A stretch of 64,000 bases of DNA from Plantago major (Eukaryota; Streptophyta; Magnoliopsida; Lamiales; Plantaginaceae). Both the position numbers and the translations under genes were made by a program. Below the pieces are notes generated by a model. The model worked only from the letters and a program-made list of their open reading frames with translations, had not been told where the DNA came from and ran no database searches. Positions 51,577-62,097 of this stretch are shown here, in pieces. The stretch covers positions 68,942,217-69,006,216 of the forward strand of contig CM048841.1 in assembly GCA_026545765.1 (NCBI GenBank), given 5' to 3'. How positions within the stretch are numbered: position 1 is the stretch's first letter; the number at the start of each line of letters is the position of its first letter.

Positions 51577-51909
51577 CCCTACGGGCGGATACGTATCCGT
51601 CGGCCCAAAGGGCGATCCGTCGCCCCGGAGCGACGGATAGTATCGTCGCTCCTGTTCTTTTTTTTTTAAATATAAATATTAACGACGGATAATTTATCCG
51701 TCGTTAATATTTAATTTTTAAAAAGTGAAGTATGGGCGGATTAATAAAATCCGTCGCCCATATAGCGACGGATAACATTATCCGTCGCTAATATAGTTAT
51801 CCGTCGCTAGGTTTGGCGGCGGATAAAATCGTCGCCAAACTGGCGATTGTAAGCTGGGGACGGTTTTATCCGTCGCCCTTTCGTCGTTTTTCCTTAATTT
51901 CTTGTAGTG
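51577..51909. repeat. Right subterminal repeat region of the CACTA element
   Basis: More than ten copies of GCGACGGATA or TATCCGTCGC in both orientations, forming hairpins such as ACGACGGATAATTTATCCGTCGT near 51,682 (arms of nine bases). This mirrors the left end. Confidence 0.85.
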
Positions 51910-52095
51910 GTGACAAGTCTACCCGACTTGTCCGCGAGGAATCATCGAGGGAATTATAGCATGGGTGGATCACTTGAGACTTAATTACCATAACACATAT
52001 ACCTTCTGAGGAGACTTATTGAAGGCAACTATACTTTACCTTACACTTTACGTAGGGACTTACTTAGTGCCAAAAATATACATCATCACCACCCA

Positions 52096-52334
52096 TTAAG
52101 CCTTCAAATTTATTTTACAAAGTTCCTACTTTACTATTTTATTTAAGGATTACTAATCCTTCTTCTTTATATTTTTGCAATTTCTCATGCATATTTCCGT
52201 ATTGAAGTTTAAGTCATTTTATTTCAGTCCCCAACGTTCTTTTTCATACGTGCACAAGAGTACTAGTTCCTTTTTTACATTATCATTAATAGTCCTATTC
52301 TCATAAATTGTGTAGTAATTTATAACACAAAGTA
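52096..52334. other. Non-coding stretch
   Basis: A/T-rich with CT-rich islands. No gene or repeat is supported. Confidence 0.4.
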
Positions 52335-52549
52335 TTATGAGAGACGATATCTAAATAAAGACGATCTATGTTATTAATAATACCATCCATGTTATTAATC
52401 AAAACGTCTATGTTAATGAAATAAGTCTTGTTGTAATATGAAAAAACACCAATGTTGAAAACATAGGTGTTTTGATTAATAACATCGATAATTTTCTTAA
52501 CAATATAGGTCCGTTTCTAAATAAATTATTTAGAGACCGTCTCTCGGGA
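52335..52549. mobile_element. MITE of the GAGACGGTCTC type
   Basis: Inverted ends GAGAGACGATATCTAAATAA (52,339) and, from the right, GAGAGACGGTCTCTAAATAA (ending 52,545). The arms continue for about 45 bp with some mismatches. An inner palindrome AACACCAATGTTG ... ATAGGTGTT sits at 52,446-52,472. Non-coding, about 210 bp. The target duplication could not be read with confidence, so the superfamily is open. Confidence 0.6.
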
Positions 52550-53300
52550 GACTTACTCAATTTATAAATTGATTCCAAAGTCAATAATTTAAAGTAATAA
52601 TATAACCAAATAAAAATCACGTTGGAGAGCTCCGATTCTTTCTGAATTTTGGATTTTTGTTTGTAAAAAGCATAAATTTTAGCAACAATCCCACTCTCAT
52701 AGGTAACTCGCGTGAGATACACGATCACACATGTTAATTCCAATCCCATCACTTCCTTTTCTCCCCCATACTTCTCTCTACTGCATCCTCTTTTGTAACA
52801 AAAGGTCACACTTTTACAATCAAATATTGCCATCAACACACGTTTTTAGAACAATAAAATTAGCAATTTTAAATCCTCGTTTCTTGACCTATAAGTTTGT
52901 AAATATTTCATTTTTTCACAAAATCTCAGCCATGAAAGCCTACTCCGTGCCGGTTTGGTGCAATCAGCCGAAAATAAATGTTTGCCGTGAAAATCCAGAT
53001 TAGACTGGACTTCAGTTTCAAGTTTTTTGAGTGCCAATTCATTCTACTTTCGAATCATGTGTGAGTCCTTCAATCCGATGTTTCGTGGCTGCAGGTAAGG
53101 TGTTCGAAGTATTGCTATATACTACTCAATGCATCATTTGTGAATGAATTCAGTTTAACCGGAAGATGTATGTAACACATTATTTACAAATTGAAGGTAC
53201 TACCATACTAGGTAGTCGTGTTCATCTAATTACTCATTTAGATGCTTCACGATGGAGTTTCAAGTTCCATATCTCCCAAGAATAAGTCTAACACTGGTAC
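52550..53300. other. Non-coding stretch between MITE and solo LTR
   Basis: Short random ORFs only. No splice, promoter or repeat structure I can defend. Confidence 0.4.
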
Positions 53301-54547
53301 TGTCATGCTCCAAAACTAATTCACTTTGGCGCGTGGGTCTATCGTGAGATGGGCTCACATGAGGCGAAGCATTCCTTTAATCCTCAAATACATCAATTAT
53401 CTCGAGTGGTACAAGAGCATCTAAATCCATAAACTAATTACAACAATTACAAATCCTCAAGCGATTCCAATACTACAAGTCATCCTGATACAAATCATCT
53501 TATCTGATAGAAATCTGAGTCATGACAACTACTAAACATCATTCACATATCCATCATCGACTACCGTCTAAAATCCAAAGTATCTTCGTCGATCACTTAC
53601 TAAATATCGAGAAAGGATGTAAGGGTGAGCTCAGCACTTTTACCCGGATCAAGTACATATAAAAGTTTAAATATATATACACTCCGTTATATATCAAACA
53701 TAGTCGAAAATCATTTTATATGGAACACATGTCACAATAATCACAATTCACATTTAGCTCGAATCAAATATACACTATGGCCACACAAACCGTGGTAGCA
53801 CACATGCCGGCTTTCACATAACATATCCCCATAATAGGGGCCACACACATAACACTGGGAGTACTCCAAAGCACGACAATCCTTCGAAAGGGTCCACACA
53901 CTTCATAGGCATATCGATGAGGTTAAATGTACACATAATACATGTTTTATCAAATCACTTTCACAAATCGCACACACAACAAAGACATTTTATGGGTATA
54001 CATACTTGATCATTTTTCAAATAGACTATTATATCAAGTCACATTACTTTAACCACAAGTTATTTGTCAAACAATAAAACATTACATATATATTATAACG
54101 ATAAAATGGAAGTAGGTGTCAAGAGTTCCCCTTACCTCTCGGTTCACAAACGATATTGAGCAACCACAGCTCATTGGCGATCAAAAGTCCAATGACCACC
54201 TTAGTCGAACACAATTGTTCCATCAGCCTCTGATCTAAAAAAATACAAGGGTACCAAGCTTTCAGTTCCCATCCATATACTCCAAGCATATAAATATAAT
54301 CATTGGATATATATCCCATACTAATTAATCTTCTCTCCACGACTTGATTAATATACTGATTATTCTTTTGTACCTTGATCACCCCAAAACATGCAAAAAA
54401 TAGATTCAGCTACCTACTTGGACATGCATTGATCGATCGACTAGCTTGGCTCATTAGTCTCAAAAGCTAATACCCATTAATCGATCGCGAGTTTTGTCTC
54501 CAAAGTAATCAAAATTGCGATTTCTTTACTTGAGACTATCACGAGAG

Positions 54548-54605
<58 letters not shown>

Positions 54606-54833
54606 GATTCTCAAGAGATCTAATTATACAATAACTCTTCACCATACTCTTTTGCGCTATCGCTTGGGTCCAAATCCAGTCCAATAAACTCATTACAGCC
54701 CGTCTCAATTTACCAGTCCATTAAAATAATGACTAGTAAAACCCGTGCAACAACTCGAGTCCATATGATTTCTCATCTCCAAATTAAATTCATATAGACA
54801 GTCCAATAAAATTTTTCGGGATTTTACAGTTAC
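53296..54833 (-). mobile_element. Solo LTR, minus strand, 1,528 bp
   Basis: On the minus strand it begins TGTAAAATCCCGAAAAATTT at 54,828, a common opening of plant LTRs, and ends TTTGGAGCATGACA at 53,301, giving TG...CA borders. The flanks GGTAC (53,296-53,300) and GTTAC (54,829-54,833) match at four of five bases, fitting an old target duplication. No internal element sequence adjoins either side, so it is a solo LTR left by recombination. Likely Ty3 type; the lineage is not certain. Confidence 0.75.
54549..54602. repeat. (TA)n microsatellite inside the solo LTR
   Basis: About 26 uninterrupted TA units. A second length-variable site in the window after 44,640. Confidence 0.95.
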
Positions 54834-55603
54834 AAATTATATAGAATTAATGTAATAGGAAATAAAAGAAGAATAATAAGAAATGAGAGAGTAGAGTAGA
54901 ATAGTATTTCATTCATCTTATCAGATAATTCAAGTGTATACAACAAACATCATAAGTCACTATTTATAAGTTACAAGTTGGATGCGATTTATTCCTATCA
55001 TAAAGTATACAAATAGTGGGGGTGATTGTAGTTGTAAATACAAGAGTTACAAGAGAATATAAATAGTGCACTTTAATCTATAATCCATCATGGAATATGG
55101 AGAATTGGAAATTGAATGGACATTAAATCGAGGCGAGCTACGATAGGTCATGATTCTTTGACTTTTCTTGTAAAGCTAGATAGATTACACTCTTACGTCT
55201 AGGTCATCAATTGGTATGAAAAGTCATTTTTATCCTTGGTGACTTATTTGAAAATCTCCCTTCTTCTTCTTCTTCATTTCACCCTTCTTCTCCATCTCAC
55301 CTTCTTCCTTTCACCATCTTCCACCACCCGGTTCCACCACCCCACCAGGATTCCGCCACCCCACCGGTTCCACCACCCACACCGGATTCGCCACCACCGG
55401 ATTCTGCCACCCCATCATCGGATTCCACCCACCACGAATTCCACCACCCGTATGGGTGATGCAGATGCGATATCGATCTTAGGTGACTTGCCCGTAATCA
55501 AAGTGACCTGCTCGTTAGGCGAAAATCTATGGGTGTCTCACAGTAAAAAGTTGTCCCATTAATGACTAATTTATAAAAAATCCATTGGTCAAGTATTTTA
55601 TTA
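54834..55603 (+). other. Spacer with a CT-rich, CCACC-repeat block
   Basis: 54,834-55,230 is A/T-rich without features. 55,236-55,562 is open on the plus strand but low-complexity: CTTCTTCTTC followed by about eight loose repeats of CACCGGATTCCGCCACC, which give His/Pro-rich text. I do not count it as a gene. It resembles the exon-like blocks at 29.1-29.7 and 31.1-31.5 kb in composition and in its GGTGACTTG border phrases. Confidence 0.4.
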
Positions 55604-55847
55604 CTCCCTCCATTTCAGAGAAAGTGTTACATTTTGACTTTGACCGGTCAACTGTCTTCGAGTTTGACCACAAATTACTCATAAACGATAATAGTAAATA
55701 ATTTAATAAAATCATATAATAAAAATTTAATTACTAAATTTTCATTATATAATTTGAATAATTTATTTATTAATATCGTTTAAAATAAATTAATCAACAA
55801 ACGATTACCATGATACAAACAAATGTAACACTTTTTCTGAAATGGAG
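55604..55847. mobile_element. Stowaway-like MITE 3
   Basis: CTCCCTCCATTTCAGAGAAAG at the left and CTTTTTCTGAAATGGAG at the right form inverted ends, with TA before the left end. The right flank AATA is a decayed TA. 244 bp, A/T-rich interior. Confidence 0.75.
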
Positions 55848-55972
55848 AATATTATAACAAATACAATGTTTGTTGGACATTGTTAGAGGAATTTCACCTT
55901 CAAGTGATCTCCTATCCTATCGTATTGTCGATCTCTCATATAACTTACTTTTAAATAAATGGATATTAAGTA

Positions 55973-56242
55973 TTTCATCCGTCGCAGACTCAACTCCCCG
56001 TTAGTCCGGGCACAAGTTTTAAAATAAAGTGAATAAAGTAGGAGAAATAACAAATAAAGTTGAAAAGATAATAAATAAAGTATGAAAGAGTGTGAAACTA
56101 TGTATATAACTTCTAAGTAGAATGAATAAAGTATGAGAGGTGTGAATAGAGTAGGAGAGAGATTTCTCATTTAAAAAGGGGAAATTGAAGTTTGGGACGG
56201 ATCAAAATGGAAAATGGGAAGTTGAGTTCGGGACGGGGAGAG
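55973..56242. mobile_element. Stowaway-like MITE 4
   Basis: Ends TTTCATCCGTCGCAGACTC and, from the right, CTCTCCCCGTCCCGAACTC, each continuing with AACTTCCC-type text, flanked by TA at 55,971-55,972 and 56,243-56,244. About 270 bp. The left end has drifted more than the right. Confidence 0.65.
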
Positions 56243-57038
56243 TATTAAGTATGATGATATATCGCTAAACACGCGTAGCGTGTTACGTGTTTCTAGTATT
56301 CAAAGTAGTATAATAATTCACAAAGTTTCACTAAGTTATAATTCTTAAATCTCGTTCGTTGATCTTCCTTATTGATTTGAATGCGAGTGCGTCTAATGTC
56401 GTTGTTTAAGTAGAAGGTGCGAGTTCGAATATCGTTGATGTAAGTTTATAATTTTATTTATTATTTTTAAATGTTTTGAAAATCGTGATTAATTAATTTA
56501 TATAAAAATCGTGCATTCTGCATACTTGCGTAGTATATTCGTAAATGCTAGTTATAGTATATAATAGTATTAATGACATCGATATGTTTAGGAAAAATGG
56601 GGAGAGAAACAATAAAAAGAGCTCGAGGATGTTGGAAAAGGACAAATATCAATATCCGAGAAATTAAAAGATTGGCAATGAGACGAGAGGAAGAGCGAGG
56701 GGTGTAATGTGATGGACATGTGTGTAGTGGGCCTTACGCGTGGCGAAACGTTATCAATTCAGGTTTACCAACTGGACTCTTCATTCGCCCATATATTCTG
56801 GCCCACGGGTGACTGCAACGGTGGGATATATGGGAAGGAACCTACGCGAATGTTTCTTTTTATTTTTTTGACCTTTTTCATTTTTTATTTTTTATAAGAA
56901 AATGAGAAGGTCTCCTAGGAGACATCCCTTAAATAAAAATCTATAGACATACTTTCAAAAACTAGTTGCCAAAGCACGTCAAAGGGGAGAAGGTGGGTGG
57001 GATTATAATATCTGGATCCATATATAATGTCTGGTCGA
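56243..57038. other. Spacer with a Helitron-3'-end-like hairpin; upstream region of the FAR1-like unit
   Basis: At 56,267-56,298 AAACACGCGTAGCGTGTTACGTGTTT forms a hairpin (AAACACG/CGTGTTT arms) followed at once by CTAGT, the layout of Helitron 3' ends (hairpin, CTRR, then T). No Helitron coding sequence or 5' end lies to its left within reach. The rest, to 57,038, is plain upstream DNA with short random ORFs. Confidence 0.4.
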
Positions 57039-57046
57039 TATAAAAG
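57039..57046 (+). promoter_or_regulatory. TATA box of the FAR1-like transcription unit
   Basis: TATAAAAG in GGTCGATATAAAAGCCC, followed by a CT-rich leader (GCTTTCTCTCTTCTTTCTC) as in plant 5' UTRs. The leader carries three copies of TCGCC(A/C)TTGTCGATC, at about 57,110, 57,181 and 57,231. The first coding block begins at 57,481. Confidence 0.5.
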
Positions 57047-57646
57047 CCCAAAACCCCAGCTCGTCCTCATAATTCTGCCGCTTTCTCTCTTCTTTCTCTC
57101 TCTACTTTCTATCGCCATTGTCGATCGTTGGAAACCGTCAAAATTGTCGGAAATCAATCGTTAAAAATCATCAAATCAGCTCGCCCTTGTCGATCGTCGT
57201 CTATCAGCTCGCGAAAACCGTGAAAATCAGCTCGCCATTGTCGATCATGCTGCTATTCCTTCAGAAATCTACATAACATATTACGAAAAAAGGTTAGATG
57301 TTTTGAACACTAATTTCTGTGAGTTTTTTGTGATTTGATCGAAGAAATCATGGTAATTAGTTGATCGATCGTTCTGCTAAACAGTTAATTCAATATTTCG
57401 TTGAGAGTTTCACTAGTTGTTGATCGTAGATGTATATTTTCGTATATTTCTGTTGAGATTTTTACTGGTTGTTGATTGTAGATGCCGGATTCAGCTGGAG
57501 CAAATTCAACAACTGAAGATGCTGATGTACCTGCACAAATACTAAATCTGAGGTTGTTCTGCGATTTTCTCACATGTTTATATGTTGTAGTTGTATTCAT
57601 ATGCTCTGTGTCATATGCTCCATGATTACATGCTCCATGATACCAA

Positions 57647-58270
57647 GAAAAGTAGTTTACATATGACCAGTGGAGACTTGTTATGATGCATGTCCCATGC
57701 TCTCTGCCATATGCTCCATGATCTCTGCATTGCACCCCATGGTACCATGAAAAGTAGTTTACATGTGACCAGTGGAGACTTGTTATGATGCCTGTCCCAT
57801 GCCCTCTGCAATATGCTCCATGATCTCTGCATTGCACCCCATGATACCATGAAAAGTAGTTTATATGTGACCAGTGGAGACTTGTTATGATGCTTGTCCC
57901 ATGCTCTCTGTCATATGCTCCATAATCTCTGCATTGCACCCCATGACACCATGAAAAGTAGTTTACATGTGACCAGTGGAGACTTGTTATGATGCATGTG
58001 CCATGCTCTCTGTCATATGCTTCATGATATCTGCATTGCATGACACCATGAAAAGTAGTTTACATGTGACGGTGAGACTTGTTATATATGATGCATCCCG
58101 TACTCTCATATATGCTCCACGATCTTTGCATTGCACCCATGACACCATGAAAAGTGGTTTACATGTGACCGGTGGGACTTGTTATGATGTCCCATGCTCT
58201 ACGCCATATGCTCCATGATATACGCATTGCACCCATGATAACATGAAAAGTAGTTTACATGTGTACTTTA
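57647..58270. repeat. Seven-copy 102-bp tandem repeat
   Basis: GAAAAGTAGTTTACATGTGACC starts at 57,647, 57,749, 57,851, 57,953, 58,050, 58,149 and 58,245. The first three spacings are exactly 102, the later ones 97, 99 and 96. The first four units are in register with codons, so the minus strand stays open for over 200 residues with a 34-residue repeat (ITSLHWSHVNYFSWYHG). It lies inside the first intron of the FAR1-like pseudogene. The coding look is probably a by-product of the unit length. Confidence 0.95.
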
Positions 58271-58449
58271 CTTGTGCAGCCATAGTTGTTGTTAACAACT
58301 CAACCACCGTATACATTGATGATGACTTTAATATTGCTGGGAGTTTGATATGAAGAACAACAAACAGTTTGGATGGCATGCATGATTTGTATCGGAGGCA
58401 TCTTTGCAAAATTGGATTCTCTTTCAAAAGATGCGTCGAGGATTAATAG

Positions 58450-58730
58450 TAATGGGAAGGTCTATAAAAATACTTCATACCCTACGCCACTCTGAGAACC
58501 GTACATGAAATTTTCCTCCTCTGGCTCCTCGTTCAATTCTTTGAATTCATTGGATCCTTTTCGAATCAGAATCCTCCCTTCTTCCACTCTGTCCCGAAGA
58601 GTAACTAGGACTAATTTAGTCACGTTTTCATGTTCGATTGAACACTTTCCATTTTTATTCTTCTCGAGGAAGATTATTCTCTTACCAAACATATGCGGAT
58701 CGACCACGATCCTATAATAAGAACAAAGAG
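58450..58730 (-). other. Possible organelle-derived insert with group II intron domain V-like sequence
   Basis: On the minus strand GAGCCAGAGGAGGAAAATTT followed by CATGTACGGTTCTCAGAG (about 58,530-58,490) has the shape of group II intron domain V: GAGCC... stem, GAAA-like loop region and ...GTACGGTTC closing strand. The upstream minus-strand sequence is open for 81 residues without resembling nuclear neighbours. It cuts the FAR1-like pseudogene between its two recognisable blocks. I infer a nuclear copy of plastid or mitochondrial intron DNA. The intron was not identified. Confidence 0.35.
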
Positions 58731-59049
58731 ATCTTTAGTCGTTCGGAAACCGGAAGAAACTACTAAAACTCCTTTGGTTACACCTTCACCCGTGCGACTA
58801 TAATTAAAGAAGGTGTAAACGAAAAGAAAAAAAAGCGAGAAGATTGTGTTACAAAAGCAGTTGTCAAGCTAAGATAGTCATAAGTTGTGACCTTGCAAAC
58901 ATTGCATACGGGTGTTGGATAAGAACAACATCAATCACATTCCTGATGAATACATCATGAAGAGATGGACAAAAACATTAAAAGAAAAAAGTCTGGGATC
59001 GTGTACTAGGTATAAAAGCCTCAAATGAGAATGCATAGGTACAAATAAA

Positions 59050-60770
59050 ATATGCTCAGAGTACTCAGTTATTTATTCTATGATCTCAATGATATGTTCT
59101 ATGATCTAAATGATATGTTCTGTGATCTAAATGATATTTTCTATTCATAGGAATGCATTGGTTGGAACGACTTATGAGCAGGAAATACGAGAACTTGTAT
59201 TAAAGGTAGAAGGGCACATGGATACTAGAAGGATATTAGAGGATGGAGTACAACGGAACTTGCTAGCTATCATTGGCATCAACATTTACACAATCAACCA
59301 CTAAAAACCACGCAAACAACATCAAGTTGTGCTTCAGGGAGTAAAGATCGAGAATTTACGAAAACCGAAGGAAGGAAAAAAAGAGTCAAGGCAAACATGA
59401 AAGAAGAAACCAATCTGGCTGGTTTGGAGACAAGCGACCAAATAAGCACTTGATATAGTTCACTACTTTGTGTAATGAAAACATTAGTTCACTTCTCTAT
59501 TTTGTTGACTTTGTTCTTTGTAATAGATCATGTCGATATCTCGATAATGCTCATGTTCTCAACTATAATACCATGATCTCATTACATCATGATCTCTTAA
59601 TTATAATGTCAGTATCTCAGTAATGCTCATGTTCTCTATTTCGTGAACTTTGTTGCTGTAATAGATCATGTCAGTATCTCAGTAATGCCCATAATCTAAA
59701 ACAATAAAACCATGATCTGAAACTATAATGCCCATGATCTCAAACTCTAAACCCATGATATCAAACTATTACTCCATCTCAAAGTATTATAGCATGATCT
59801 CAAAGTAATGCTCATGTTCTCTATTTTGTGGACTTTGTTCTTTGAAATAGATCATATCGATGTCATGATAATGACCATAATCTAAAAAATTAAACCATGA
59901 TCTCAAACTATAACCCCATGATCTCAAACTATAAACCCGTGATCTGAATGATATTACACCATAGATATTACACCATGATCTCGAGATGTTACACCATGAT
60001 CTCGAACAAAAGGTGTTGAAATCATATTTCAACACATTACACCATGATCTCATTGAATTATACCATGATCTCAAACAAAAAGGTGTTGCAATCATCTCAG
60101 TACGTTATCAGTTTTACTGTATACCAGATGCTCAAACATATTACCCATGATCTCAATTATAATGCCCATGTTTTCAACTATATTACATCTATGATCTCAA
60201 TATATTACACCATGATCTCAAGGAAAAGTATTTAGTTACATTCATCTGACTAATGACTAATCTTGCACTAAAAATCGGTTTTTCCTTTCTTCCCTTTGTA
60301 CTTTTACCTTGCCTCCTCCTTATTTGTATCAATTTAACATCTTCTCCTAAATAGGATCCATTTGATCATCATAGCACGTGAAGCAACATCCTTCTTTGCG
60401 ATTCTTGACCTCCTTCTTTGCCAATGCTTACGCCTCCTTCTTCTTTATCTTTTCCGCAACCTTTTTGTCATAAATATTCTTTAATGTTCCCAGCATCTAC
60501 ACAAAACTCAACAGATAAAATAACCTATGATCCCAATTAAATTACCTATGTTCTCAAAATAAACATGCATGTTCCCAAAAAAAAAAAACAAAAAACACTG
60601 ACAGACATATTTAAACAAACAAACTAACAAAGAAGCCATGTTTCCAAATAAATTACCTATGTTCTCAAGCATAGCATCCATGTTCTCACAACACAAAACA
60701 GGAAAAAAGTGAAAAACAAGCATAATCTCAGATAAAATCAAACATAAAACCCTAACAAAGTATAGGAAAG
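59050..60770. repeat. Degenerate CATGATCTCAAA minisatellite field
   Basis: The motif CATGATCTCAAAC and variants (CATGTTCTCAA, TATGATCTAAATGA) occur more than 30 times, joined by A/T-rich links such as TATAATGCC or ATTACACC, with a unit of about 20-28 bp. A higher-order unit ACTTTGTTCTTTGTAATAGATCATGTC recurs near 59,507, 59,649 and 59,828. There is no coding potential. The field begins in the 3' part of the FAR1-like pseudogene and stops where the LINE starts. Confidence 0.85.
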
Positions 60771-61020
60771 ATTGCTAGTGCTCTTGGAAAACCACTGTTT
60801 ACCGATGAATGTACAGCTCATAAGCTACGGGTTACTTATGCGAGTAATGATAGAGATTGATGTTACAAAAGAATTACAATCTATCCTAAGGATAATAAAG
60901 GAAGAAAGTTTGCATAAGCGGTTGAGTCTGAATGGAATTCGTCTTTACGTGAAAAATGTCAGCAAATTGGCCACACCTATGGAAGTCGAGAAGAGACCTC
61001 TTGTCGCATAACCATGCTCA
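60757..61020 (+). pseudogene. LINE ORF1 C-terminal remnant
   Basis: Wording such as SALGKPLFTDECTAHKL, MIEIDVTKELQS and, in a second frame, EKCQQIGHTYGSREE corresponds to the nucleic-acid-binding ORF1 protein of plant L1 elements, whose zinc knuckle reads C..C...GH....C. The second half is shifted in frame, and the last Cys of the knuckle reads Tyr/Gly in context. ORF1 protein binds the element RNA. Confidence 0.6.
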
Positions 61021-61428
61021 TGGTATGGATTATCAGTCCATGCGCTGCGCCGATCTTATGCACGGCGGAAAGCGGCGTGCTACGGCACAACCAAGAAGCG
61101 CGATATGCGATGGATGGAGCGTGCCAATAGCACGGTGATGCGTCATGGGACAACACCATGGGACAACGGCAACAGGGCGGCGCGAGAATCGATCGAGAGC
61201 TCGGCAATTTCGACCTCGCCCGTTGTCCGGTTGCTCGGCCGGTTGACAACTTTGATCCGGAGATTTAGCACAAGGTCGAGAGCACATTATCAATGAAGAA
61301 ACGGGCATCTAGCATCCCTACCGGAAGCGGGTTTGGCGTTGGGTCATTTGAATGACGAAGATCCTCAAGCTGGAATCGATGTTAGCACCGGAATCTGAGG
61401 GGCTAATTAAACAAAGTAGCTAAGCATC

Positions 61429-62097
61429 GTGAGGTTAGCTCCGCCTCAACTGCTTAATGTGAATATTGCTGCTTTGCTAGAGACTAGAGTTAAGGAAAAG
61501 AATGCTGTTAAAATCAGGAAACGTTTTGGCAGTAAATGGTGTTATCTGGATAACTATGATAAGCATGAGAATGGGCGCATATGGATCTTATGGAATGATC
61601 AGAGGGTCAATGTTCGTGTCCAGAATTTGTCTGATCAGTATATACATTGTGGCATCTATGATTTGGCGGATTCTCTCATTCATTGGACTACCTTTGTCTA
61701 TGCACATAACTCTTTAGATCGTCAGAGAGAGCTGTGGAATGATATTGAGCATATTTCTGTGACTTTGACGGGACCCTGGATGGTTATTGGTGACCTTAAT
61801 AATGTTCTCAGATTGGTGGATCGTGTTGGTGGAAATCATGTGATGGCATCTGAGTTTTCTGATTTGGAAGAAATGATGGTAGTTGCTAACTTAGCTAAGA
61901 AAGAGACGGAGGGCGATTTTTTCACGTGGTCGAATAAACAAGACCAGTGTATTATCTATTCAAGAATTGATAGGGCTTTGTGTAACCCGGAATGGTTTCT
62001 TAAATTCCCTACCCTCAAGATTCATGTCCTGGAAGCGGGCGTTTCTGATCATTCGCCTTTGCATGTTGAAGGCGATTCGGCTCCTCCACCTACCTAA
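61429..62097 (+). pseudogene. LINE endonuclease (APE-type) domain
   Basis: A 222-residue open stretch holding the catalytic marks of the exonuclease-endonuclease-phosphatase fold: NIAALLETRVKEKN (metal-binding Glu), GPWMVIGDLNNVL (Asp and Asn), YSRIDRALCNPEW and VSDHSPLHV (Asp-His pair). It nicks the target DNA to prime reverse transcription. It is the best-kept part of the LINE. The listed ATG is only the first one in frame; the true protein starts earlier, where the frame is lost. Confidence 0.85.

Larger units (their letters stand above)
47863..51912 (-). mobile_element. CACTA (En/Spm) element, 4,044 bp, non-autonomous
   Basis: Termini CACTACAAAATCTTG at 47,866 and CTTGTAGTG ending at 51,909, flanked by the 3-bp duplication GTG (47,863-47,865 and 51,910-51,912). 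Many subterminal copies of GGCGACGGATA and its complement occur at both ends, as usual for CACTA elements, where they bind the transposase. The inside holds two coding remnants on the minus strand (an N-terminal transposase-associated domain and a Transposase_24-like part), but the catalytic Transposase_21 core is absent. This is therefore an internal-deletion derivative that would depend on an autonomous relative. The exact ends and duplication suggest it is not very old. Confidence 0.93.
47465..52095 (+). repeat. Tat-like LTR (plus strand), split by the CACTA element
   Basis: After AATAAGTTGGGG, a purine-rich string usable as polypurine tract, TGACATATGATAGGGTG opens an LTR-like sequence. 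It has a TATAAATATAGGG box at 47,741 and a leader ACCCCCTCACATTT. It is interrupted at 47,863 and resumes after 51,912 (ACAAGTCTACCCGACTTG). Its right border near 52,095 is a guess. Without the insertion it measures about 0.58 kb. With the antisense ORF to its left it would be a 3' LTR. The rest of the element was not recognised; the copy is a remnant. Confidence 0.45.
57481..59460 (+). pseudogene. FAR1/FRS-like protein pseudogene
   Basis: FAR1-related proteins are plant transcription factors derived from Mutator-like transposases. The first exon-like block opens with ATG at 57,481 (MPDSAGANSTTEDADVPAQ). After a long intron full of tandem repeats comes an acceptor at 58,278 and the FAR1 DNA-binding start (NSLDGMHDLYRRHLCKIGFS, with KRCVE following; 58,345-58,440). 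The central transposase-like part is missing. The region after 58,890 holds the end of the SWIM area, LDKNNINHIPDEYIMKRW with TKTLKEK (58,915-59,000), a family signature, and a basic tail (KPKEGKKRVKAN near 59,360). Stops and frame changes interrupt all blocks. It may be a host gene or a mobile MULE relative; it is non-functional. Confidence 0.6.

Noticed and set aside
55236-55562. 108-residue His/Pro-rich protein gene
   Set aside because: CT and CCACC repeats explain the open frame; there is no domain and no conserved neighbour.
56709-56897. Small ORF upstream of the FAR1-like unit
   Set aside because: Short, no homology, ends in poly-T encoded Phe/Leu text, and lies in promoter-like DNA.
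57385-58041. 218-residue minus-strand protein
   Set aside because: It is the translation of a tandem repeat whose unit is a multiple of three, inside an intron and without promoter; kept as a repeat, not a gene.
57647-58270. CRISPR array
   Set aside because: Units are contiguous 102-bp tandem copies with no distinct spacers, and the genome is eukaryotic.
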